8,703 nt of DNA from Bacteroidia bacterium (GTDB taxonomy: Bacteria; Bacteroidota; Bacteroidia; Bacteroidales; Rikenellaceae): assembly GCA_025999315.1 (NCBI GenBank), contig BNXD01000059.1, forward strand, positions 1 through 8,703. Reading direction: 5' to 3'. The notes below the pieces were generated by a model. That model saw only the letters and a program-made list of their open reading frames with translations. It did not search any database and was not told the origin of the DNA. Shown here piece after piece: positions 1 through 4,674 of this stretch (its first letter is position 1; every line of letters begins with the position of its first letter). The position numbers were made by a program, and so were the translations under genes.

Positions 1-194
1 TCAAGTCGCTCATCCGTGTCGAAGACGGCGACATGGTGCTGCTGGGCGGCATCGACCGCAACGTGAGCGATCGCACCAGCAGAGGCCTGCCGCTGATCTC
101 GCGCGTGCCCGTGCTGCGATGGATTTTCGGCACAACCCGCAAACAGAAAGAAGACCACCGGCTTAACGTATTTATCAAACCAACGCTGCTGTAG
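1..194 (+). CDS. Secretin C-terminus (GspD/PilQ-like), 5' partial
   Basis: This is the last 63 codons of a secretin, the multimeric outer-membrane pore of type II secretion and type IV pilus machines. The frame is open from base 3 to a TAG stop at 192-194. Visible secretin signatures are VEDGDMVLLGGID (the conserved 'dG...llGGl' turn), then RGLPLISRVPVLRWIFG, which matches the family pattern 'G.P.L..IPvLg.lF', and the final strand LNVFIKPTLL, matching 'L.vfItPtl'. The N-terminal N-domains lie outside the window. The downstream PilN/PilO/PilP-like, pseudopilin and GspF-like genes fit a complete machine. I cannot tell from this end whether it belongs to a secretion system or a pilus. Two bases after the stop the first heptamer repeat begins. 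Confidence 0.9.
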   Translation, partial: KSLIRVEDGDMVLLGGIDRNVSDRTSRGLPLISRVPVLRWIFGTTRKQKEDHRLNVFIKPTLL

Positions 195-195
195 G

Positions 196-413
196 GAGTT
201 ATGAATTATAAGTTATGGGGATCAGTAGTTGAAAATAATATTTGACATTCAATGCTTTACCGAATCATCAATTTTTATGTTATCTCACCCTGAGCGGAAC
301 GAAGTGAAGTCGAAGGGTCTCGGACAAAACTATGTATGAGATGCTTCGACTGCGCTTCGCTCAGCATGACATTTTATATTTTTAAGATTTGCACGGGTTA
401 TTAGTTATGAGTT
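196..413 (+). repeat. Diverged heptamer-repeat boundary element (copy 0), interrupted
   Basis: The gap between the secretin and the next gene has degenerate heptamers at both ends: 196-217 (GAGTT ATGAATT ATAAGTT ATG) right after the secretin stop, and 397-413 (GTTATTAGTTATGAGTT), which contains the ATG at 407 used by the next gene. Unlike the other copies, both ends carry the forward orientation. The middle holds AT-rich sequence and a second, unrelated inverted repeat (284-370). An AATATTTG at 237-244 resembles the Bacteroidota -7 box (TAnnTTTG), but no convincing -33 element is placed correctly, so a promoter here is only a weak possibility. Confidence 0.6.
284..370. repeat. Imperfect inverted repeat with CTGAGCG...AGTCGAAG arms
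   Basis: The left arm (about 284-322) reads CTGAGCGGAACGAAG followed by AGTCGAAGGGTCTC. The reverse complement of the right arm (337-370) reads CTGAGCGAAGCG followed by CAGTCGAAGCATCTC. The arms share CTGAGCG at one end and AGTCGAAG plus TCTC at the other, with a roughly 14-nt loop, so the RNA or single-stranded DNA can form a long imperfect hairpin. The form resembles dispersed intergenic 'CTGAGCGAAGCGAAG'-type repeats that I know from many bacterial genomes. It sits inside the first gene gap and could be a REP-like element or a termination/processing hairpin. There is no coding potential in it. Confidence 0.7.
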
Positions 414-1357
414 GGAGGTTGTCGGGCATACCGGGAAAGATCTTCGTCGTGGAGGCGACGTTTCGCGACGGGAGCGACTTCTCGTTGCGAGGCGGGCATT
501 TTGGGGCGGAGGCGGAGCCCGCCGAGCCCGCCGAGCCCGCCGAGCCCGCCGCGATCCCCAAGCGCGCCCCTTTGCTGCTTGTTGTGAGTGGGTTCGGAGT
601 GATAGCGAAGGAGGCGACGCCGGAGATCGAATCTCGCGTAACCTCTGCGGCGGGAGAGTACCTTTGGAGCCTCGAGGGCGGCCGGATAACCTTCGTCCGC
701 ATCTCGCAACTTCTGGGGTTGCTTGCCTCGCTGGGCGAACACGGACTGCACCCGCTCGGTACGCTGCTTGCCGCTGATAACGAACAGATCGCGGCGTTCA
801 TCAAGACCAACGTTACTCTTCGCACGCTGCTGCGCCCCACGGAAACGGGCTCTATTCTGGGACAGCTGCTCTTCCACCGGCTCAAACTGCCCATGCTGGG
901 AGTAGTGTTCTTTGCGCTGGCAGTCAATGTGTTGGTCGCGCCACGGGTATGGGAGAGCTACCGCCGTACCCACGCCGAACTGACGGCGCGACAGCGGCAG
1001 ACCGAGCAGGCGGGCGACCTGTCGCGGCAGAAGCAGCAGGCCATGAGCGAGTTCGGCCGGGGATTGGGGCGGCGTTACGCCATTCTGTGCGACCGGACGG
1101 CCGCGGCCGCGCCGCGCGAGATCACCCTCGCCACGCTGGCGGTGCAGCCGCTGCTTAAAACGCCCGAGGAGGGCCGTCCGCTGCAACTGCGCGAGCGCGA
1201 GATGGCTGTCGGCGGCTCAGCCCCCGACTCCCGCGCCGTGGCCGACTACGTTGCGGCCCTGCAACACCTCGATTTCGTGCGCAGCATCCGCCTGGCCTCC
1301 ATCGAGCAGAACCGCGACGCCGGAACGGTGAACTTTTTGATAACGATAGAGTTATAA
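407..1357 (+). CDS. PilN/GspL-like inner-membrane assembly protein
   Basis: 316 residues if started at the ATG at 407. A TTG at 389 would add six residues and has no better support. The N-terminal ~160 residues look cytoplasmic and contain a Glu-Pro-Ala tandem (residues 37-48). A single membrane segment follows (about 161-180, LPMLGVVFFALAVNVLVA), then a charged, Gln-rich helical stretch (185-225) likely to be coiled coil. The C-terminal periplasmic domain (about 238-316: ITLATLAVQPLL..., GGSAPDSRAVADYVAALQHLDFVRSIRLASIE) has the PilN pattern of 'l..L....p......i.G.a.s...v..yv..L.....f..v.l'. PilN/GspL proteins link the cytoplasmic motor to the periplasmic alignment ring through PilO/GspM, and the next gene is PilO-like. 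The N-terminal half is longer than in typical PilN and lacks recognisable actin-fold motifs of GspL/PilM. The start codon lies in a heptamer (GTTATGAGTT) and the stop is part of the next repeat. Confidence 0.72.
   Translation: MSWRLSGIPGKIFVVEATFRDGSDFSLRGGHFGAEAEPAEPAEPAEPAAIPKRAPLLLVVSGFGVIAKEATPEIESRVTSAAGEYLWSLEGGRITFVRISQLLGLLASLGEHGLHPLGTLLAADNEQIAAFIKTNVTLRTLLRPTETGSILGQLLFHRLKLPMLGVVFFALAVNVLVAPRVWESYRRTHAELTARQRQTEQAGDLSRQKQQAMSEFGRGLGRRYAILCDRTAAAAPREITLATLAVQPLLKTPEEGRPLQLREREMAVGGSAPDSRAVADYVAALQHLDFVRSIRLASIEQNRDAGTVNFLITIEL
515..550 (+). repeat. 9-bp coding tandem repeat (GAGCCCGCC x4)
   Basis: Four perfect copies of GAGCCCGCC lie head to tail in the PilN/GspL-like gene and encode (Glu-Pro-Ala)4, residues 37-48 of the protein. 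Since the unit is three codons, copy-number change would keep the frame and only lengthen or shorten a flexible linker between an N-terminal segment and the rest of the cytoplasmic part. Confidence 0.9.
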
Positions 1358-1373
1358 CTTATAACTCATAACT
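1349..1373 (+). repeat. Collapsed heptamer boundary element (copy A)
   Basis: The 25-bp sequence GAGTTATAACTTATAACT followed by CATAACT bridges the PilN-like stop codon (TAA at 1355-1357) and the PilO-like start at 1381. It begins with one forward half-heptamer (GAGTTAT) and runs straight into the inverted array, giving a perfect 10-bp palindrome AGTTATAACT at 1350-1359. The AT-rich core seen in copies B-E is absent. The tail AACTAAAAAAG leading into the ATG matches the tails of copies D and E. Confidence 0.8.
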
Positions 1374-1380
1374 AAAAAAG

Positions 1381-1893
1381 ATGCGCTTCAAAGGCCTCTT
1401 ATACCTGATCCTGCTTCTGGTTGTTACCCCGCTGCTGGCGTGGCGGCTGGCGCTGGGCTCCACGTGGCATACGTGGCGGCAAGCGCAGCGCGAGGCAAGA
1501 CAACTGGAGCGGCTCGGCAGCGTGGCGACGGACTCGGAACGCGCTGATGACCGAGGCAGTAATGACGGCATGGCTCTCGACACGACCGAATATATCCAGA
1601 GCGGGCTGGTGATCGAGCGGCTGCTGCCCGAGGCATCGCGCTATGGCGTGTCGGTGGTGAGCTACACGCCGTTTATGATGGCGCAGGAAGGGGGCATCGT
1701 CCATCGCAACGCCTTGCTGACCCTCTCGGGCGGGTTTCACGGCATGGTGAGGGTGATCGATCATCTCGAGCGCGAAGTTGCGACATGCCACCTGGCCTCG
1801 GTTGGTTTCCGGTCGGTGAGGCGCAACGGAAAGCCGCCGCAGCTGATCGCGCAACTCATTTTGGGACAGATAATCATAAAAAGCGACAAATGA
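1381..1893 (+). CDS. PilO/GspM-like inner-membrane alignment protein
   Basis: 170 residues, starting at an ATG directly behind an A-run (AACTAAAAAAG). A short cytoplasmic N-terminus is followed by one membrane helix (about residues 5-24, GLLYLILLLVVTPLLAW), a charged helical segment (30-45) likely to be coiled coil, and a periplasmic alpha/beta domain (about 75-170). The stretch NALLTLSGGFHGMVRVIDHLERE (109-131) matches the PilO/GspM pattern of 'v.l.l.G.y..l..fl..le', a ferredoxin-like fold in known members. These proteins dimerise with PilN/GspL on the periplasmic side and hold the machine in register with the secretin; the upstream neighbour is PilN-like. The stop overlaps the start of the lipoprotein gene by ATGA (1890-1893), so the two are likely translationally coupled. 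Sequence identity to named families is low enough that the call rests on topology, motif and gene order. Confidence 0.72.
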   Translation: MRFKGLLYLILLLVVTPLLAWRLALGSTWHTWRQAQREARQLERLGSVATDSERADDRGSNDGMALDTTEYIQSGLVIERLLPEASRYGVSVVSYTPFMMAQEGGIVHRNALLTLSGGFHGMVRVIDHLEREVATCHLASVGFRSVRRNGKPPQLIAQLILGQIIIKSDK

Positions 1894-2273
1894 GAAAGCT
1901 GTTTTTGACCCTCGCCGCCGCGCTCCTGCTGGCCGCATGCGACGATATATTCGAGAAGGACATCTCTCGGGCGGAGGTTACGGTGACGGCTCCGGCCAAC
2001 GAGGCTCAACTGCCTGAGGGTAAGGTTATGTTCCGCTGGGAGACGGTCGAACGGGCGCAGGGCTATCACCTGATCGTGGTCAGTCCGACATTCGCCGAAG
2101 CTGTTGTAGTAGTGGCAGATACGCTGCTGATCGACGACAGTGTGAGGGTGCATCGCTCGTTCGCTTGCACGCTCGGGCAGGGCGACTACCAGTGGAGCAT
2201 CCGCGCCTTCAACTCGGTCTACGGCACGACGGAGAGCGTCCGCACTCTGCACGTGATCAAGGAGGAGCTATGA
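1890..2273 (+). CDS. Small lipoprotein with FN3/Ig-like domain in the secretion cluster
   Basis: 127 residues from the ATG at 1890, which overlaps the PilO-like stop as ATGA. An earlier in-frame start near 1785 exists but would bury the signal peptide. MRKLFLTLAAALLLAAC is a typical lipoprotein signal with lipobox LAAC and lipidated Cys17. The mature protein begins CDDIFEKD; an acidic pair right after the cysteine resembles surface-export signals of Bacteroidota lipoproteins. Residues 28-122 look like one fibronectin-III/Ig-like fold: TVTAPANEAQLPEGKVMFRW (Trp50), AQGYHLIVV, GDYQWSIRAFNSVYG. It lies between inner-membrane alignment genes and might serve as a pilotin, a secretin partner or a surface accessory; none of these roles is shown by sequence. 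The stop codon TGA (2271-2273) is in the first heptamer of the next repeat, which makes the C-terminus end KEEL. Confidence 0.8.
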   Translation: MRKLFLTLAAALLLAACDDIFEKDISRAEVTVTAPANEAQLPEGKVMFRWETVERAQGYHLIVVSPTFAEAVVVVADTLLIDDSVRVHRSFACTLGQGDYQWSIRAFNSVYGTTESVRTLHVIKEEL

Positions 2274-2352
2274 GTTATTAATTATGAGTTATGAGTTGTC
2301 TGGCCATAAAGAATTATATAACAGATTAATATATGTGATCTAACTCATAACT
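2268..2352 (+). repeat. Heptamer inverted-array boundary element (copy B)
   Basis: The forward array at 2270-2297 reads ATGAGTT, ATTAATT, ATGAGTT, ATGAGTT and starts inside the lipoprotein stop region. The inverted arm is AACTCATAACT at 2342-2352, which pairs perfectly (11 bp) with 2287-2297. The core between them starts GTCTGGC and ends with TATATGTGATCT, the same end as in copy D. The next gene starts 9 bp after the element, at a GTG. Confidence 0.85.
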
Positions 2353-2361
2353 ATTAATGAC

Positions 2362-2841
2362 GTGAAGTCGAAATTTACGATATACGCGCTGCTTGTGGTG
2401 GCGGCGGCGGTGTGGGGACTGATTGTCTGGCGTCTCTTTTTTGCGGGGCCCGCGCCGCCGCCCGTCGCCGCTCCACGCGCCCGGCCTGCTGCTACGCTCC
2501 CCGGCGAGCAGGAGGCGTTGTTGCTCGACTACCCCGACCCGTTCCGCACGGCGATGTCCACACCGATGCAGGGGCTCAGACCGCCGCCCGCTTCGTCAGG
2601 GGGCGTTGCGAAGCCGCCGCCGCCCGAAAAACCCGCCGCCCCCAAGCCCAAACCCGACCTGCGCTACTGCGGCCGGATACGCCGCGGCGGGGTTCAGAGT
2701 TGTCTGGTGGAGATCGGTCGTCAGCAGTTTATGCTGCGACAGGGCGAAAGCGAGGGACAGTACGCCATCGTGCGCATCTACGACGACTCGCTGCGCATAG
2801 CGTTTCAGGGCGAAGAGTTTACGGTGAAGATAAGCGACTAG
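2362..2841 (+). CDS. PilP/GspC-like periplasmic linker protein
   Basis: 159 residues with a GTG start at 2362; the nearby ATG at 2357 runs into a stop after two codons. The N-terminus has one membrane helix (residues 7-27, IYALLVVAAAVWGLIVWRLFF). A Pro/Ala-rich stretch follows (28-45), then DYPDPF (56-61), similar to the 'DPF' box seen in PilP-type proteins, a second Pro/Lys-rich linker (82-98), and a compact beta-rich C-terminal domain (99-159: RYCGRIRRGGVQSCLVEIG, QFMLRQGES, IVRIYDDSLRIAF). This order matches PilP and the GspC homology-region domain, which contact the secretin N-domains and connect the inner-membrane complex to the pore. Cys103 and Cys114 could form a disulphide. The TAG stop abuts the heptamer array of copy C. 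Confidence 0.72.
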   Translation: MKSKFTIYALLVVAAAVWGLIVWRLFFAGPAPPPVAAPRARPAATLPGEQEALLLDYPDPFRTAMSTPMQGLRPPPASSGGVAKPPPPEKPAAPKPKPDLRYCGRIRRGGVQSCLVEIGRQQFMLRQGESEGQYAIVRIYDDSLRIAFQGEEFTVKISD

Positions 2842-2935
2842 TTATGAGTTATGAGTTATGAGTTGGCTGACTGTAAATACGACTGTAAATAATTGTAAAG
2901 TACATACATATGTATGATTTAACTCATAACTCATA
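2840..2935 (+). repeat. Heptamer inverted-array boundary element (copy C)
   Basis: The forward array at 2840-2864 is a perfect 3.5-unit tandem of AGTTATG and overlaps the TAG stop of the PilP-like gene by two bases. The inverted arm at 2921-2935 (AACTCATAACTCATA) pairs perfectly with 2850-2864 (15 bp), leaving a 56-nt loop. The core begins GGCTGACTGTAAATA and includes a 12-bp tandem duplication (GACTGTAAATAC at 2869-2880, GACTGTAAATAA at 2881-2892). It ends TATGATTT before the inverted arm. The next start is 6 bp downstream. Confidence 0.9.
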
Positions 2936-2940
2936 GCGCG

Positions 2941-4161
2941 GTGATGGCAAAGAAGATACGGGCGAGCGTGTTGCCCACGACGCTGGTTGTGGCGTTGCTG
3001 ATGGCCGTGGCGGTCATGGGGCTGCTGTCGCTCTACCAGACCGACCTGCTATTCTTCGCGCGCGCCAATTATATTCGTGATCAGCGCGATAACATCGCTT
3101 CGATGTTCGTTCTCTATCGTCTCGATCCCGCGATCGCAAAAGACACTACATATCAACTTTACGATACTCTTCCTTCCTCGCGAATGAGTATCCTGCGGCG
3201 CGAGTGGGGTCTGTACGAGGTGGTTACGGTGGCTTCCGAGCGCGGCGACCTACACCGGAGCTGCATTATGGGGCTGGCGTGCGCAGCGCCCGGAAAAGGA
3301 GGCTCGGGAGGAGCCAAGGCTCTTTGGTACAACGACAACAACAACGCCCTGACGCTGACCGGCAACTCCAACATCGAGAACGAGGCGTGGCTGCCGCGAG
3401 GCGGGGTGATATACGGACAGATGCAGTCGGTGTTTTTCACAGGCAACAAGTTGATGCCAGCTCAGATACATCAGAGCGAGGCCGTGCTGCCCAAACCAAC
3501 GTTGCAGAGTTGCGCGGCGATCGACCGCCTGCTCCGCGCGCAGCCCGACACTCCCTTCACCGAGAGCCTCACGCGGTCTTTTTACCGCCGACAGGCCGCG
3601 GTGATGTGGGTCGATGGCAACCTCGCCGGGTGCGCTTTCGCGGGCAACGTTATCCTCACGGGCGACCGGGTGCATGTCGACCGTTCGACACACCTGACCG
3701 GTGTCGTCATCGCCGCCCGCCGGGTGAGCATCGGCGACGGCTTCAAGGGCTCTGTGCAGATTTTTGCCCGCGATACGGCGCTGGTGGGCGAGGGGGTGCA
3801 TCTGAAGGCTCCCTCGGGCGTCTATGCCCGCAGTTACGTCGAGCTGGGCGAGGGGAGCCTGCTGGAGGGCTATATGATCGTCGATTTTGACGGCAAGGTC
3901 GACCGGCGCAAACCCAACTGTCGCAAAGCGCGCACCTCGCGCCTTCGCGGACTGCTTTACGCGCGCGGAATAACGCAGTTACAGGGCATTACGGTCGGTT
4001 CGGCATACGTCGAAAAGGCCACCTACTACTCGTCGCACGGCTATTACGAGGATATGCTCTACGACGCCTCGATCGTCGGCAGCGAGCAGGTCGTCTACCC
4101 CCTTTGGCTCGACGAGCGGAGCGAGAGAAAGGAAGCAGCGGTGATGAGTTATGAATTATGA
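2941..4161 (+). CDS. Membrane-anchored beta-helical protein, PilX/GspK-like position
   Basis: 406 residues from GTG 2941, or 405 from ATG 2944, which may be the true start. One membrane helix near the N-terminus (11-32, LPTTLVVALLMAVAVMGLLSLYQ) resembles that of PilX/GspK-type minor pilins, but the usual Glu5 is absent. The middle part (85-225) has no motif I recognise. Residues 228-315 carry short periodic beta repeats (LAGCAFAGNVILTGDRVHV, GVVIAARRVSIGDGF, GSVQIFARDTALVGEGVHL, GVYARSYVELGEGSLLEG), suggesting a bactofilin-like or other parallel beta-helix. It lies just before two pseudopilin genes, the usual place for minor-pilin genes, so I infer a pseudopilus tip or periplasmic scaffold part. 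The last five residues, MSYEL, and the stop are encoded by the heptamer repeat itself. Function is not established by sequence. Confidence 0.65.
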   Translation: MMAKKIRASVLPTTLVVALLMAVAVMGLLSLYQTDLLFFARANYIRDQRDNIASMFVLYRLDPAIAKDTTYQLYDTLPSSRMSILRREWGLYEVVTVASERGDLHRSCIMGLACAAPGKGGSGGAKALWYNDNNNALTLTGNSNIENEAWLPRGGVIYGQMQSVFFTGNKLMPAQIHQSEAVLPKPTLQSCAAIDRLLRAQPDTPFTESLTRSFYRRQAAVMWVDGNLAGCAFAGNVILTGDRVHVDRSTHLTGVVIAARRVSIGDGFKGSVQIFARDTALVGEGVHLKAPSGVYARSYVELGEGSLLEGYMIVDFDGKVDRRKPNCRKARTSRLRGLLYARGITQLQGITVGSAYVEKATYYSSHGYYEDMLYDASIVGSEQVVYPLWLDERSERKEAAVMSYEL

Positions 4162-4233
4162 GTTATGAATTTGCTATCTGTAAATAATTGTATAATAGGC
4201 TAATATGATATATATGTGATCTAACTCATAACT
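4144..4233 (+). repeat. Heptamer inverted-array boundary element (copy D)
   Basis: The forward array at 4144-4171 is ATGAGTT, ATGAATT, ATGAGTT, ATGAATT. It codes for the last residues and the TGA stop (4159-4161) of the upstream gene and continues past it. The inverted arm AACTCATAACT is at 4223-4233 and can pair with 4161-4171 with one mismatch. The core has TGCTATCTGTAAATAATTG and the shared end ATATATGTGATCT. The tail AACT plus seven A leads straight into the ATG at 4241. Confidence 0.9.
4188..4218 (+). promoter_or_regulatory. Possible Bacteroidota-type promoter in copy D core
   Basis: TTG at 4188-4190, then 20 bases, then TATATGTG at 4211-4218. This differs by one base from the Bacteroidota -7 consensus TAnnTTTG with the expected spacing from a -33 TTG. 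Copy B keeps the TATATGTG but lacks the TTG, and copies C and E match less well, so this may be chance in AT-rich sequence. Confidence 0.25.
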
Positions 4234-4240
4234 AAAAAAA

Positions 4241-4588
4241 ATGAAGGCTTCGACGCTGGTAGAGACGCTGGTGGCCTCGGTGATCTTCCTTGTGATGTTC
4301 GCCATCTCGCTCGAGACCATCGTGCGGTTGGCGGTGCGCCGCGACGACGACACGGTTTATGTGGTGGCGGAGGGCGAGACGGCTCGCCTGTTCCGCGAAT
4401 ACGCCTCTGCCGGCGAGCGTTTGCCCGGCACGACCGTCAAGGAATACGACTGGGGCACGATAACGATCGCCATCGGCCCCTGTCGCGACTACCCGCGACT
4501 GCAGGTGGTGGACGTTAGCGCAACGCTGCGCTCCGAACGAAAGGTCATCTCCAGGCGGCAGGTGGTTGAAATTAATTATGAGTTATGA
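4241..4588 (+). CDS. Pseudopilin (minor), first copy
   Basis: 115 residues. The N-terminus MKASTLVETLVASVIFLVMF has a type III (prepilin) signal: a two-residue basic leader ending MKA, then Ser1-Thr-Leu-Val-Glu5, followed by a hydrophobic helix to about residue 30. Cleavage would leave Ala at -1 in place of the usual Gly and Ser at +1 in place of Phe; the key Glu5 is kept. The short C-terminal head (31-115) is beta-rich with a single Cys (CRDYPRL). Size and place suggest a minor pseudopilin of the GspI/GspJ kind. The first 14 coding bases and the A-rich leader are nearly identical to those of the next pseudopilin gene. The C-terminus INYEL and the stop TGA lie in the following heptamer array, so the terminal residues are repeat-encoded. 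Confidence 0.85.
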   Translation: MKASTLVETLVASVIFLVMFAISLETIVRLAVRRDDDTVYVVAEGETARLFREYASAGERLPGTTVKEYDWGTITIAIGPCRDYPRLQVVDVSATLRSERKVISRRQVVEINYEL

Positions 4589-4666
4589 ATTATGAGTTGG
4601 CTGGCTGCAAATTGTTGTAAAACAAATCAATATAATATATATGATTTTAACTCATAACTCATAACT
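4577..4666 (+). repeat. Heptamer inverted-array boundary element (copy E)
   Basis: The forward array at 4577-4598 (TATGAGTT, ATGAATT, ATGAGTT) covers the stop codon of the first pseudopilin. The inverted arm at 4649-4666 is 18 nt (AACTCATAACTCATAACT) and pairs with 4581-4598 with one mismatch. The core begins GGCTGGCTGCAAATTGTTGTA and ends ATATATATGATTTT. Eight A residues separate the arm from the next ATG at 4675. Confidence 0.9.
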
Positions 4667-4674
4667 AAAAAAAA

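Noticed and set aside
1785..1889. Upstream extension of the lipoprotein gene to an earlier start
   Set aside because: It would overlap the PilO-like gene by over 100 bases and bury the lipoprotein signal; the ATGA overlap start at 1890 gives a proper signal peptide.
196..4666. CRISPR array made of the heptamer repeats
   Set aside because: Units are 7 bp and contiguous, borders are hundreds of bases apart with genes between, and no repeat-spacer periodicity or cas gene is seen.
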